Positions 41,869 to 52,097 are shown, numbered from the stretch's first letter. The stretch: DNA of 61,740 nt from Planctomycetaceae bacterium (GCA_020850695.1 JADZEF010000121.1:1-61740), one strand, 5' to 3'. Program-made: numbers and translations. The notes: generated by a model not told the origin, from the letters alone.

Positions 41869-43989
41869 TTACTTCGCTCCCACCGGAGCTCCCGTCCGCA
41901 GGATGTTCAACTCGACCAGACCAATCGACTCGACTTCGGTGTCGCGGGTCAGTTCGCTCAGGCTCAGGACGGCCAGCGTCGGGAAGCGGGCGTTGGTCAC
42001 ATGTTTCAGCCCCGCACGGATCTGCGGGTTGGTCAAGACAACCGGTTCGTAGCCGGCCATCACCAGCTTTTCGAGGTGCGGGGTGAGGCCGTCGCAGACC
42101 CGGTCGGCGACTTGCGGCGAAAGCTTGATGCTCAGTCCCTTTTCGGTCATGTCGATGCCGCCGGCCAGGACGTCTTCGAGGGCCGGATCGAGCGTCACGA
42201 CGCGAAGCACGCGCTTCGAGTCGCGGTACTTCTGACAGATCGAGCGAGAGAGCGAGCGGCGGACGTATTCGGTGAGGAGCACCGGCTCCCTGATCCGTTC
42301 GACATGATCGCCGATTGATTCGAGGATCACGTCGAGCTGGCGGATCGAGACGCGTTCGTTGAGGAGACGGCAGAGAACCTGGTGCAGCAGCGAGACGCGG
42401 ATCTGCGTCGGGACAAGTTCGGTGACGAGCTGTTCGCTGGTCTGCTTCAGGTTTTCGAGGAGTTCGTGGACGTGCTGGCGGCTGAGAAGCTCGGCCGCAT
42501 GATCGCGGAATGTCTCGGCGAGATGCGTGGTGATGACGGTGATCGGCGAGTGGACGCTGTAGCCCATGAGGCGGGCGCGGTCGACGTGCTGCTCTTCGAT
42601 CCAGACGGCGGGACGACCCGAGAGAGGTTCGGTCGTGTTGATGCCGGGGATCGGTCCGACGACCGCACCGTCGTCGACGGCCAGCATGGCGTCGGGACGG
42701 GCACTGCCGAAGGCGACCGGCACATCGCGAATCTTCACCGCATAGTCGTACGGGTTGTTCCCTTCGTCGCGACTCCGCAGGCGGACGCCCGGCATGATCA
42801 TGCCGGTTTCTTCCGCGAGAAGTTGCCGCGTGCGGACGATCGTTTCAGTGAGCTGGGCCGGAGCCGACGCGTCGGCCAGGATGCCGGTGCCGAGTTCGAG
42901 TTCGAGCAGCGACGTCCGCAGATGTTCCTTCGGGTCGTCGCTCTTCGGTTCTGGTGCGGTCGCCTGTTCGATCTGCTTCTTCTCTTCGGCGACCTTCTGC
43001 TTCGCCTTGTTCGTTCGCAGCGACATCCCGACCGTCACGCATCCGCCCGCGAGCATCAGCATGGGGAGCGTCGGCATGCCGGTGAAAGCGAGGGCTCCGA
43101 GGAACGCGGCCGCCAGCATCATCGCTTCCGGATGGCGGAAGAGCTGCGAGACCATGTCCTTCGGAAGGTTGCTGTCGATCGACGACCGCGTGATGAGCAA
43201 GCCCGACGCCAGCGAGATCAGGAAGCCCGGCACCTGCGTGACGAGGCCGTCGCCGATCGTGAGCGTCGTGTAAACCTTGAGGGCTTCCTGGAAGGGCATT
43301 CCGCCTTCGACCATGCCGAAGTAGAGCCCCGCAAAAACGTTGATCAGCGTGATGATGATGCCGGCGACCGCATCGCCGCGGACGAACTTCCCCGCACCGT
43401 CCATCGCCGCATACATATCGGCCTGCTGGATCAGGTCCTCGCGGCGGGCGCGGGCCTGTTCCATCGTGATGTTCTTCGCGGCGAGGTCGGCGTCGATGGC
43501 GATCTGCCGGCCGGGCATGCCGTCCAGGAAGAAGCGGGCCGCGACTTCACTGATGCGCCCCGCCCCCTTCGTGATGACCATGAACTGGATCACGAGGAGA
43601 ATGAGGAAGATGACCAGCCCGATGGCCAGGTGGCCGCCGGCGACGAAGTTGCCGAACGCTGCGATGACGCCGCCCGCCGCGGCCGTCCGCTGCGTGGCGC
43701 CGTTCGAGAGAATCAATCGCGTCGAAGCGACGTTCAGCACGAGACGTGCGAGCGTCGTGCCGAGCAGCAGTGCGGGAAACACACTGAACTCGAGCGGGCG
43801 AGTGACGTAGATGGTGGTCAGCAGGATGACGACGGAGAGCGTGATGTTGCACGCCAGGAACAGGTCCATCAGCAGCGTCGGCATGGGGATGATGATCACC
43901 AGCACCGACGCGACGATCAGGACTGGGAACAACAGTCCCTGGCTCTGCAGAAACGCTCCGCGCACCCCGACTGTTCCGTCCGCAGCCAT
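41869..43989 (-). CDS. flhA: Flagellar export apparatus protein FlhA
   Basis: A 706-residue core protein of the flagellar type III secretion gate. About eight membrane spans lie in residues 18-330 (LLFPVLIVASVLVIIIPMP and ITLSVVILLTTIYV first), including the conserved FHIPEP-type loop, here MDGAGKFVRGDAVAGI with the preceding DLAAKNITMEQARAR. The cytoplasmic domain (about 350-700) is complete, with RDVPVAFGSARPDAMLA, IEEQHVDRARLMGYSV and LSLSELTRDTEVESIGLV. GGAGG lies about four bases before the ATG. It is the first gene of the flagellar series. Confidence 0.97.
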   Translation of the reverse strand: MAADGTVGVRGAFLQSQGLLFPVLIVASVLVIIIPMPTLLMDLFLACNITLSVVILLTTIYVTRPLEFSVFPALLLGTTLARLVLNVASTRLILSNGATQRTAAAGGVIAAFGNFVAGGHLAIGLVIFLILLVIQFMVITKGAGRISEVAARFFLDGMPGRQIAIDADLAAKNITMEQARARREDLIQQADMYAAMDGAGKFVRGDAVAGIIITLINVFAGLYFGMVEGGMPFQEALKVYTTLTIGDGLVTQVPGFLISLASGLLITRSSIDSNLPKDMVSQLFRHPEAMMLAAAFLGALAFTGMPTLPMLMLAGGCVTVGMSLRTNKAKQKVAEEKKQIEQATAPEPKSDDPKEHLRTSLLELELGTGILADASAPAQLTETIVRTRQLLAEETGMIMPGVRLRSRDEGNNPYDYAVKIRDVPVAFGSARPDAMLAVDDGAVVGPIPGINTTEPLSGRPAVWIEEQHVDRARLMGYSVHSPITVITTHLAETFRDHAAELLSRQHVHELLENLKQTSEQLVTELVPTQIRVSLLHQVLCRLLNERVSIRQLDVILESIGDHVERIREPVLLTEYVRRSLSRSICQKYRDSKRVLRVVTLDPALEDVLAGGIDMTEKGLSIKLSPQVADRVCDGLTPHLEKLVMAGYEPVVLTNPQIRAGLKHVTNARFPTLAVLSLSELTRDTEVESIGLVELNILRTGAPVGAK

Positions 43990-44225
43990 GAGGCCTCCGG
44001 CCGAACGTCGAGAGAAAATCGACGAGATGTGAGTCTTGGGAGAACGGTCGCAGGACGTGCGACGTGAAGAGGGCGGGGTGATATTGGAAAATTAAGAGTC
44101 TGTCCAGACGGCTTTGCAACGACTTGAATCGATTACAAAGACAATCCGCGATTTGACAAAAAAACCACCGCGCCGCGGGGAGTGCGACGCGATGGCGAGA
44201 ATGGAACAGAGCCCGAGAAAAGGCA

Positions 44226-44376
44226 TTTAACGCAAAGACGCGAAGGTCGCAAAGAGACGCAAAGGGGGAAGAATTCGTGTGGGCGGAAGGTCTCGTGCGA
44301 GGGACAGCCGTGGTTCCCCCGGCCTTACACCTTTGCGTTCCTTCGCGGCCTTGGCGTCTTTGCGTTAAGGTGTCTT
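44226..44376. repeat. Repeat family E, complete copy
   Basis: Left arm AACGCAAAGACGCGAAGGTC plus AAAGAGACGCAAAGG, right arm CCTTTGCGTTCCTTCGCGGC plus TTGGCGTCTTTGCGTTAAGG, with about 60 variable bases between. It lies between trpS and flhA. The remaining part of the spacer (43990-44225) shows no gene. Confidence 0.8.
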
Positions 44377-44408
44377 TTTGTCAGCCATCAGACGCGACTG
44401 ATGGATGG

Positions 44409-45380
44409 TCACGTCCGCCCCAGCCCGCACGCCTCGCGGGCGCGGTCCAGCACCTCGCGGCCTTTTGCCCGGGCCTTTCGAGCCCCCTCCTGAAGGACGT
44501 CTTCCACCTGCTTCGGATTCGCGACGAGTTGGGCGCGGCGGTCGCGGGCCTCGGCGAAGTAGGCATTCGCCGCGTCGAACAGCGACTGCTTCGCTTCGCC
44601 GTAGCCCATTCCGCCGGAGCGGTAGCGGGCGGCGAGGGCGTCCTGCTGCTCCTGAGACGCGAACAGCTTGTAGAGTGTGAAGACGTTGCAGGCCTCAGGA
44701 TCCTTCGGAGCCTCGACCGGCGTCGAGTCGGTCTTGATGGCCATGATCTTCTTCCGAAGCTTCTTCGGCTCCTCGAAGATCTCGATCGTGTTCCCGTAGC
44801 TCTTCGACATTTTCTCCCCGTCGGTCCCCGGCACCTTGGCCGTCTGCGACAGGACGTGCGGCTCGGGCAGCACGAAGACTTCCTTGTTGTAGATCGTATT
44901 GAACCGCTGCGCGACGTCGCGGGTCACCTCGATGTGCTGCACCTGGTCGACGCCGACCGGCACGACGTTGCTGTCGTACAGAATGATGTCGGCCGCCATC
45001 AGGACCGGATACGTGAAGAGCCCCGCATCGGCGGCGATCCCCTTCGCCTTCTTATCCTTGTAGGCGTGGCACTTCTCCAGCAGGTGCATCTGCGTGACCG
45101 TCATCAACAGCCACGTCAGCTCGGTCACCTCGGGAATATCCGACTGCCGGAAAAGCGTCGCCTTGGCCGGGTCGAGCCCCAGGGCGAGCAGGTCGATCGC
45201 CGCATCCTGAACGAACCCCGACAGCACCTGCGGTTCCCGGACCGTGGTGAGGGCGTGCAGGTCGGCGATGAAGTAGAACGCTTGCTCGTTGTTCTGGAGC
45301 GCAATGTACTGGCGGATGGCGCCGAAGTAATTGCCCCAGTGGAAGCGACCCGTGGGCTGAATACCGGAGAGAACTTTCAT
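44409..45380 (-). CDS. trpS: Tryptophanyl-tRNA synthetase
   Basis: A 323-residue class I aminoacyl-tRNA synthetase charging tRNA-Trp. It has the HIGH-like motif in [17 protein letters not shown] (here FHWGN), the DLHAL segment, the Trp-pocket region [20 protein letters not shown], and the KMSKS loop in [11 protein letters not shown]. Length fits the bacterial enzyme (about 330). The start ATG has no clear ribosome binding site, and a 7-base tandem repeat begins 11 bases upstream of it. Confidence 0.97.
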   Translation of the reverse strand: MKVLSGIQPTGRFHWGNYFGAIRQYIALQNNEQAFYFIADLHALTTVREPQVLSGFVQDAAIDLLALGLDPAKATLFRQSDIPEVTELTWLLMTVTQMHLLEKCHAYKDKKAKGIAADAGLFTYPVLMAADIILYDSNVVPVGVDQVQHIEVTRDVAQRFNTIYNKEVFVLPEPHVLSQTAKVPGTDGEKMSKSYGNTIEIFEEPKKLRKKIMAIKTDSTPVEAPKDPEACNVFTLYKLFASQEQQDALAARYRSGGMGYGEAKQSLFDAANAYFAEARDRRAQLVANPKQVEDVLQEGARKARAKGREVLDRAREACGLGRT

Positions 45381-45390
45381 GCGGGAAGAG

Positions 45391-45445
<55 letters not shown>

Positions 45446-45508
45446 AGTTTGGTGCGTCGAGTGTCCGTCAAGCGCTGTTGCCCGAAATCGGCTGATCGTT
45501 CTCCGGCT

Positions 45509-45738
45509 TGTACGCCGAAGGCGTTGTACTCCAAAGCCCAGGGTCGCGAGGCTCGGCGAGCGCACCCTGGGTTGACGGCATATCAATCAGCGAACCCCAA
45601 CGGGGTTCTACATTGTGCATTCTATTCTCACCGATTGTCGAACCCTTCGGGGTACGCGTTTCCTTGTTCGTTTGACCCAGGGTACGCTCACAGGGTTCGC
45701 GACCCTGGGCTTTGGAGTGCAACGCCTTCGGCGTAAAA
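45509..45738. repeat. Repeat family B, copy 5
   Basis: Ends TACGCCGAAGGCGTT and AACGCCTTCGGCGTA; inner arms AAAGCCCAGGGTCGCGA and TCGCGACCCTGGGCTTT; centre CGAACCCCAACGGGGTTC and CGAACCCTTCGGGGTAC in the same orientation as copy 2. It lies between trpS and the oxidase gene. Confidence 0.93.
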
Positions 45739-45751
45739 CAAACCCACGCGC

Positions 45752-46975
45752 TCATTGCTTGAGAATTTCACTCGTAATCTTATCCACGCTCGGGCAGCCG
45801 CACGCGATCATCGAGTTGGTCAGTTCGTCGCGGAAAATGTCGAGGACTCGCTTCACCCCGGCTTCTCCACCCGCGGCCAGGGCCCACGCGTGCGGGCGGC
45901 CGATCATCACGGCCTTCGCCCCCAGGGCAATCGCCTTCACCACGTCGATGCCCCGCCGCACCCCGCTGTCGAGGATGACCTCGATCTTGTCCTGAGCGGC
46001 ATCCACGCAGTCCCGCAGCACGTCGATCGAGGCAGGAAGCGTGTCGATCCGGCGGCCCCCGTGGTTCGAAACGACAATCCCGTTCAATCCAAGCTGGACT
46101 GCCTTGCGGGCGGCTTCGGTCGTCATCACTCCCTTGAGAACGATCGGAAGCTTCGTCTGACCGCGAAGCCATTCGAAGAACTCCCAGCTGAGCGAGGGAG
46201 CCCAGCAGCCGAGATTGAACGCCGTCAGGTCTTCGTACGAGATATTGTCCTGAAGTTCCTTGTGTCCGACATCCCGCAGGTGCTGAAGCAGGATGTCACG
46301 CGGCACCGAGAACTTGTTCCGCAGGTCGGCATCCTTGCGTTCCCCCAGGTCGACCGTCACGACGATTGCCTTATAGCCCGCCGCCTCGGCCCGCCGCACC
46401 ATCTGCAAGGCAATGGCCCGATCCTTCGGCACGTAAAGCTGAAACCACTTCGGCCCCTCCGACGCCTCGGCAATCTGTTCGATACTGTGGAAGGCGCTCG
46501 TGCTGGCAGCGAAGATCGTCCCCGCACGGGCTGAGGCGCGGGCTGAGGCGAGCGCTCCTTCGGGGTGATACAGCCGCAACCCGGCCACCGGCGCCAGCAG
46601 CACCGGCAAGGCGATCTTCTGTCCAAGGACCGTCGTCGACAGATCGGCTTCGCTCACGCCATGCAGCAACGGCGGCAGCAGCTTGATGCGGTGGAACGCT
46701 TCGACGTTGTCCCGCAACGTCACTTCGTCTTCCGACCCTGACGTGACGTATTCGAATGTGGCGGGAGGAAGCTTGGCCTTCGCCCGGGCGATGAAGTCGT
46801 TGACGGTGACCGGCGCGGGGTCGATCGCGGTGGCGTAACCATCGGGTTGCGCTGGAATCGGCGCAGCGGGCGACGACATCGGAGACTTCTTCGATTCCCC
46901 TTCCCCCGCACGGGCCTGGGCACCGAAAAGTCCTGCACCGAACGCCAGAATCTGGGAGAAGACACGCCGATTCAC
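45752..46975 (-). CDS. Exported FMN-dependent alpha-hydroxyacid oxidase
   Basis: A 407-residue enzyme of the lactate/glycolate oxidase family (FMN, TIM barrel). Motifs in order: FEYVTSGSEDEVTLRDN, LPVLLAPVAG, KWFQLYVPKDR, LPIVLKGVMT (Lys), VSNHGGRRIDTLP (catalytic His and Arg) and DSGVRRGIDVVKAIALGA with GRP. The N-terminus has a Tat-like signal, NRRVFSQILAFGAGLFGAQA, unusual for a family that is mostly cytoplasmic. The GTG start was chosen because GCGAGG lies five bases before it and the signal begins there; the frame is open 275 codons upstream, but that part crosses a family A repeat and is not protein-like. It would oxidise an L-2-hydroxyacid outside the cytoplasm, giving a ketoacid and hydrogen peroxide or feeding an acceptor. 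Confidence 0.9.
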   Translation of the reverse strand: MNRRVFSQILAFGAGLFGAQARAGEGESKKSPMSSPAAPIPAQPDGYATAIDPAPVTVNDFIARAKAKLPPATFEYVTSGSEDEVTLRDNVEAFHRIKLLPPLLHGVSEADLSTTVLGQKIALPVLLAPVAGLRLYHPEGALASARASARAGTIFAASTSAFHSIEQIAEASEGPKWFQLYVPKDRAIALQMVRRAEAAGYKAIVVTVDLGERKDADLRNKFSVPRDILLQHLRDVGHKELQDNISYEDLTAFNLGCWAPSLSWEFFEWLRGQTKLPIVLKGVMTTEAARKAVQLGLNGIVVSNHGGRRIDTLPASIDVLRDCVDAAQDKIEVILDSGVRRGIDVVKAIALGAKAVMIGRPHAWALAAGGEAGVKRVLDIFRDELTNSMIACGCPSVDKITSEILKQ

Positions 46976-47089
46976 GAGAACCTCGCTACGTGGTCGAAAA
47001 ACGGCCGAAGGCGCTGGGCGACATCTTACCGTCCCCGGTGGCGTTCGCCGATGATGCGGCCCCGCCGTGGGATAGCCTTCCAAGCTGTC

Positions 47090-47250
47090 AGTGTGCCACG
47101 ACATTCCATGTCGTGAATCCGCGTGGAGTAGTTCGAGACCCCTTCCGAAGTTCGTCGGTTCCCATGCAATCGAATCATGGGAACCAACAAGCTTGGGCAT
47201 TCTGTCGGCACGCCATGCGGTTTCACGAGACGGAGTCTCGTGCCACACTG
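47090..47250. repeat. Repeat family A, copy 5
   Basis: Ends CAGTGTGCCACGA and TCGTGCCACACTG, complementary over 13 bases though different from the other copies, with the usual inner palindromes ACGACATTCCATGTCGT and CACGAGACGGAGTCTCGTG. It lies between the divergent oxidase and haem-protein genes. Confidence 0.93.
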
Positions 47251-47371
47251 ACGGGCTGGAAACCTGGCCCATGGCGTCGCGCCGTTTCCGTAAACCGTGG
47301 AATCGTTCATAATCGCGAGGTTCTTCGTTCCGCGGGCATAAGTGTGCCTGGAATTGAACAAGGAGAGAACG

Positions 47372-50300
47372 TTGATTCCACGCACCGCAGGGATGTTGAC
47401 TGCCTTCGTGATGCTCGCCGCGATGGCGTACGCCGAGGAACCGAAGCCGATCGGCCTGAAAGCGCCGCCAGGGTTCGAGGTGACGCTGTTCGCCGATGAC
47501 GACCTCGCGCATGACATTTTCTCGATGACGATCGACTCGCTCGGCCGCGTCGTCGTGTCGGGACCGGGTTACGTGCGGATCCTGATCGATGAAAACGGCG
47601 ATGGCCGCGCGGACTCGTTCGTCACTTACGCGGATGGTCCGGCAACGGGCGCTCAGGGCATGCACTTCCTCGGACGCGACCTGCTCTGCACCGGCGATGC
47701 GGGACTGATCCGTTATCGTGACCGGGATGGCGACGATCACGCGGACGGACCGCCCGATGTCTTTCTGAAGCTCAAGACCGGCAGCGAGCACTTTGCTCAC
47801 TCGGTGCAGAAGGGGCCGGACGGGTGGTGGTATGTCATCGCGGGGAACTTCGCGAAGGTCGGGGCGTCATACGCGACGCTCGCGTCATCGCCGCTGTCCC
47901 GCGTCGAGTCGGGCGTGCTGATGCGGTTCAAGCCCGACATGAGCGGCGGAGAGATCGTGTGCGACGGAATGCGGAACGCGTACGACTTCGCGTTCCATTC
48001 GTCGGGAGATGTTTTCACGTACGACAGTGATGGCGAGCGTGAAGTCTCGCTGCCGTGGTATCGTCCAACTCGGGTTTTTCAGCTCACTCCCGCCAGCGGC
48101 GCCGGGTGGGTGACGGAGAGCTGGAAGTGGCCGAACGAGTTCCCCGAGATGCCGCTGACGATTGCGGGCTTCGGCCGTGGCTCGCCCACGGGGGTCTCGT
48201 GCTATCGGCATCGGCAGTTTCCCGCGGAGTATCACGGAGCAGTCTTCGTCCTTGATTGGACGTTCGGCCGCGTGATGGCGCTCCCGCTCAAGCCGCGTGG
48301 CGCGGGGTGGTCGAGCGAGCCGATCGAGTTTCTGACCGCCGTGGATGATTTTGGATTCGCCCCCACCGACGTCGAGGTGGGGCGGGACGGGGCGATGTAT
48401 GTCAGCACGGGGGGGCGTGGAACGCGCGGGGCGGTCTTCCGCATCACGGCGAAGGCGGCCGGCCCGCTCGATCCGCCAAAGCCGCCGTCGAACGACACCG
48501 AAAAGCTGAACCTGGTTCTCGCGGCCGACCAGCCGCTCAGCAGCTGGTCGCGAGCCCAATGGGAGCCGCACGCCCATGCCATCGGCCGCGCGCTGATTCT
48601 TGAGGCGGCCCTTAACCCATTTCGGCCGGCGACTGAACGTGTCCGCGCGATCGAGATTCTGACGGAGATGTTTGGCGGACTGGAGTCCGACCCGCTGCGG
48701 CAGCTGGCGGACGCGAGGCCGCCAGAGGTCCGGGCGCGTGCGGTGTGGTCGCTGGGACGGACGCAGCCGGCTCTTCCCGAGCCAGCGTTGCTTGTGCCCT
48801 ATCTTCGCGATGTCGAGGCGATTGTTCGACGGTCGGCCCTCGAGGCGATGCAGGGGCTGCCGCCCGATGCGGCGGTGACTTCGCTAATGGCTCCTCTTGG
48901 CGAACGATTGCGGGACGACGACCGCGAAGTGCGGCGCGCGGCGATGCGGGTGGTGGCGCGGCTGTCGCGGCCCATGCTGACGCGGCTGGCGCAAGAGATT
49001 CAGACGGCGGGGCCGCTGGCCGTGCTGACGTACGAACTCGGCCGCACATTGCGCCCGACCGCCCCGCGTCCCGAAGTCTTCGACTCGGCACTGCGGGTGC
49101 TGGAGTCCGACCTGCCGGTCGATCTGAAGTTGGATGCCGTCCGCCTGCTGCAACTGGCGCTCGGCGATGTCGGACCCGGCGGGACGCTGCCTGCGGTGTT
49201 CGACGGATACACGTCGCGACTGGGGCTTGGATCATTGGAACGAGATCTCGATCCGGTGCGGATCCGCGTGGCGCGGATGTTTCCCACGGGGGTGCCGCTG
49301 CTCGATCAGGAACTGGGCCGCGTGATCGCCATGCTGTCACCGTTCAACTCTGACTTGCTCGATAGAGTCCTTGCTCTCATCACGCCCGAATCGCACCCGA
49401 TCGACGACATTCACTGGCTGATTGTCGCCTCGCGGATTCGCGGCGAGCGTTCAGCGGCCCAGCGGTCCGCGGCGTCCAAGGGGTTTGTGCAACTCGAAGC
49501 GAAGTTCGCCGCTCACAAGCTCGTGCAGGACACCAACTGGACGCCGCGACTGACCGAGTTGTGGAAGCACCAGGTGGCGCTGGATCCGTCGCTTCCCATC
49601 GCCGTCTGTCACGACCCGGGATTCGGTCGGCCCGGGCATGTCGTCTTTCTCAACGGCCTGCCGCGCGAAGCTCAGGCGGAGGCTCTGAGTCGATTTGTCG
49701 AACGGGCGCGCGACGAGGAGGACTACGCCTGGAACAGCGACCTCGTGTTCCTGTTGGGAGACTCGACCGAGCCGTCGCACCGTGCAGCCGTTCGGGAGCT
49801 GTACGACAACCCGACGGTCCGGCCGGCGGTCACGATGGTGCTGGCGGGTGCCCCGGCCGAGCAGGACCGCCCGAAGTATCTGGAAGGGTTGGATTCCTCG
49901 CAGCTCGAAGTGTTGACGGCGTGTGTCGACGCGCTGACCAAGCTGCAGGTCGACCGGGCTCCGAGCACGCAGTTCGCGCTGCTGCGCACCGCACGGAGGC
50001 TCGGAAACGACACTCGCGATGAGGCGGTGCGCGGAAAACTTGTCCGGCTGCTTCAGCGGAACACCGGCCAGGAGTTCGACTATCCGTTCGACAAGCCCAG
50101 CGGCGCGGAACAGGTGCAGGCCCTGGCGCGGTGGAACGACTGGCTGGCGATGAAGTTTCCAGTCGAGGCGGGGAAGTCCGCGGGGACGACGCTCGAGGAC
50201 GTCGAGGCGTTCAGGCGATTGATTGACGGCGTCGACTGGGATGCGGGAGATCCGAAAGAGGGGCGGCGGGTTTTTGAGAAGCGGCAGTGCGTGCAATGCC

Positions 50301-50650
50301 ATGGAGGAAAGGCCTCGCTTGGCCCCGACCTGGCTGGCGTGACGCGGCGGTTCTCTCGCGATGACATTCTGACCGCCATCGTCGACCCGAATCGCGATGT
50401 CTCGCCGCGCTACCAGGCAACGCTCATTCAGACGAAGCAGGGGAAGATCCACACCGGGTTGATCATCTATCAGTCGGTCGACGGACTGCTATTGCGGACG
50501 GGCACCAACCAGACGCTACGGTTCGAAGCCGGCGAGATCGAGGAGCGCAAGACGCTGAGACAGTCGCTGATGCCGGCAGGGCTTCTCAAGGAAGCGACGG
50601 CAGCCGACGTCGCCAACCTCTATGCGTACCTGAGAGGGTTGGCACAGTAG
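47372..50650 (+). CDS. PVC-type haem-binding propeller protein with HEAT repeats
   Basis: A 1092-residue secreted protein of a type common in planctomycetes. It has a signal peptide (MLTAFVMLAAMAYAEEP), a membrane-bound-dehydrogenase-type beta-propeller (about 25-370: PPGFEVTLFADDDLAH, GPGYVRILIDENGDGRAD, TGAQGMHFLGRDLLCTGDAG), a long helical region with HEAT-like repeats (about 380-930), and a C-terminal haem-c domain with CVQCHGGKASLGPDLAGV. The last 100 residues match the planctomycete haem-binding domain also seen in the PQQ dehydrogenase. The TTG start was chosen because AAGGAGA stands five bases before it. Substrate unknown; electron transfer outside the cytoplasm is expected. Confidence 0.9.
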   Translation: MIPRTAGMLTAFVMLAAMAYAEEPKPIGLKAPPGFEVTLFADDDLAHDIFSMTIDSLGRVVVSGPGYVRILIDENGDGRADSFVTYADGPATGAQGMHFLGRDLLCTGDAGLIRYRDRDGDDHADGPPDVFLKLKTGSEHFAHSVQKGPDGWWYVIAGNFAKVGASYATLASSPLSRVESGVLMRFKPDMSGGEIVCDGMRNAYDFAFHSSGDVFTYDSDGEREVSLPWYRPTRVFQLTPASGAGWVTESWKWPNEFPEMPLTIAGFGRGSPTGVSCYRHRQFPAEYHGAVFVLDWTFGRVMALPLKPRGAGWSSEPIEFLTAVDDFGFAPTDVEVGRDGAMYVSTGGRGTRGAVFRITAKAAGPLDPPKPPSNDTEKLNLVLAADQPLSSWSRAQWEPHAHAIGRALILEAALNPFRPATERVRAIEILTEMFGGLESDPLRQLADARPPEVRARAVWSLGRTQPALPEPALLVPYLRDVEAIVRRSALEAMQGLPPDAAVTSLMAPLGERLRDDDREVRRAAMRVVARLSRPMLTRLAQEIQTAGPLAVLTYELGRTLRPTAPRPEVFDSALRVLESDLPVDLKLDAVRLLQLALGDVGPGGTLPAVFDGYTSRLGLGSLERDLDPVRIRVARMFPTGVPLLDQELGRVIAMLSPFNSDLLDRVLALITPESHPIDDIHWLIVASRIRGERSAAQRSAASKGFVQLEAKFAAHKLVQDTNWTPRLTELWKHQVALDPSLPIAVCHDPGFGRPGHVVFLNGLPREAQAEALSRFVERARDEEDYAWNSDLVFLLGDSTEPSHRAAVRELYDNPTVRPAVTMVLAGAPAEQDRPKYLEGLDSSQLEVLTACVDALTKLQVDRAPSTQFALLRTARRLGNDTRDEAVRGKLVRLLQRNTGQEFDYPFDKPSGAEQVQALARWNDWLAMKFPVEAGKSAGTTLEDVEAFRRLIDGVDWDAGDPKEGRRVFEKRQCVQCHGGKASLGPDLAGVTRRFSRDDILTAIVDPNRDVSPRYQATLIQTKQGKIHTGLIIYQSVDGLLLRTGTNQTLRFEAGEIEERKTLRQSLMPAGLLKEATAADVANLYAYLRGLAQ

Positions 50651-50771
50651 CGATGTCGGTTGTGCGAATTGACAGGTTACGCGAACGGTCGCCGATCGGT
50701 CATCTTACCACCGGGGCAAGCGCGGTCTCGGCTTCGGCAGGGTCGTTCTTGCTTGCGCTGCGGACTCGTGG

Positions 50772-51815
50772 TCATGGCTCCATGCCGAGCGATTCGCGGA
50801 TGGAGCGCCATGGCTGGATATAGGTGATGAAGGGCAAGCCGTCGACCGTCGCCTGGGCGCGTCCCGTGATGCCGTCGACCGCCGGCCCGCGATCGACCAG
50901 ATGTTGCAGAGCGGTTTCCTGCTGGCGGCACGTCCACGACTTCAGAGCGTCTCCGCGACCTTTGAGTTGGCACACGGCCGCGGCGAGGGCAGCCCCTCCC
51001 CAGTTGCTCGTCCCTGCGATGATCGTCCAGTCGGTCGCGATGCGGCATGGGATGCGGGCGGAGTTCTCCCGTTCGACTCGGGCGACGAGTTCCTCCCACG
51101 GAATGCTGCCCATTCCAAGCTCGTTGCCGCCGTCTCCCACGCCGATTGTTCGCACATCAGGACGTTTCTCCTGGACTCGCTCGAACAGGCGGTATAGGTC
51201 CCCGGTCCATTCGTCGATGATCCGCGCCCGCATGTTGTGGCTCGAACTGCGCGTCTCCACCGGGACAGACGACTCGAACTCGTCGCGCGGAACGCTGCCA
51301 TCCCGGCGCTGGGCGGCGAGCGATTCGAGCGTGTGGCTCGGCCCGACACGTTCGATCGAGACGAGATGTGTCAGCGAACAGCCAAAGGGGGACTCGAGGA
51401 ATTCATTCACCCATGCATTGCACCGTGCAGGCGCCGTCAGCACAGTGCTCCGTTCCAGTCCCATCGCCTCAGCCGCCGCCGTCACCGCCGCCGCACACCA
51501 CGGGTCGGTGATCAATCGGCAATCGATGCCTACGGCCTTCAGAGCCGCCGCGAGCAGTGCGGCGCCGGGCGGGCCGTCCGTCTCCGCGGCAGGCGGTTCC
51601 GCGTGTGGAATGAAAAACCCGGTGACAATTGCGACAGCCTTGCCGCGGTCCGCCAGGTCGCGGGCCGCCATTGCGAAGTGTCCCGGGCAGAGCGGTCCCC
51701 GCACGGCCTCGCTGGAAATCAGCCCGCGGCCCGCGGGATCGCGTCGAATCAGGGAGTCCCACAACGCCAGCAAGTCGCTCGACACACTTCGCTCCAGACG
51801 GATTTCCCGAAACAC
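50772..51815 (-). CDS. DUF4392 protein (D-glutamate cyclase-like)
   Basis: A 347-residue protein of the DUF4392 family, whose characterised members cyclise D-glutamate to 5-oxo-D-proline. Visible traits: RGLISSEAVRGPLCPGHFA, VAIVTGFFIPHAEPPAAETDGPPG, LVSIERVGPS, RTIGVGDGGNELGMG and the C-terminal TSNWGGAALAAA. Cytoplasmic, no signal. The start is uncertain: a GTG with GAGAG about ten bases upstream was used because the extension above it (21 codons, from an ATG at 51878) is Arg/Pro-rich and not conserved-looking. It is convergent with the haem-protein gene. Confidence 0.87.
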   Translation of the reverse strand: MFREIRLERSVSSDLLALWDSLIRRDPAGRGLISSEAVRGPLCPGHFAMAARDLADRGKAVAIVTGFFIPHAEPPAAETDGPPGAALLAAALKAVGIDCRLITDPWCAAAVTAAAEAMGLERSTVLTAPARCNAWVNEFLESPFGCSLTHLVSIERVGPSHTLESLAAQRRDGSVPRDEFESSVPVETRSSSHNMRARIIDEWTGDLYRLFERVQEKRPDVRTIGVGDGGNELGMGSIPWEELVARVERENSARIPCRIATDWTIIAGTSNWGGAALAAAVCQLKGRGDALKSWTCRQQETALQHLVDRGPAVDGITGRAQATVDGLPFITYIQPWRSIRESLGMEP

Positions 51816-51924
51816 TGCAAGTCGACTCTCGCGTGCGGAGCGTCGCCTCGGGACGTTATAACACGCGGGAGGCGGCATGACGCTGTCGCCACCGTCGAAA
51901 CCGTTGAGACATCAGCGTTGCCGC

Positions 51925-52097
51925 CGTTGAAAGCTCGAACGTCTAAACCTCAATGTCGAAGGAAAACCAAAAGTCCAAAATCGAAAGTGGGTGAACGATC
52001 GACTGTGGTCGCCATGCCGCCAATGATCAACATGATGTCGCTTTTGACCTTTGAATTTCGGATTCCCTTCGACATTGGAATTTCGAGCTTTCGATTT
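51925..52097. repeat. A/T-rich inverted repeat before MBL-fold gene
   Basis: AAAGCTCGAACGTCTAAACC, then CAATGTCGAAGGAAAACCAAAAG, pair imperfectly with CTTTTGACCTTTGAATTTCGG, CTTCGACATTGG and TTTCGAGCTTTCG on the right. Similar A/T-rich arms occur within the tRNA array (about 4320-4440). Its low GC stands out from the surroundings. Confidence 0.7.

Noticed and set aside
42382..44067. 561-codon plus-strand frame
   Set aside because: Antisense to flhA; Asp/Arg/His-rich low-complexity translation.
46976..47800. 275-codon upstream extension of the hydroxyacid oxidase frame
   Set aside because: It runs through repeat A copy 5 and opposite to the start of the haem-protein gene; the GTG with a binding site begins a proper signal sequence.
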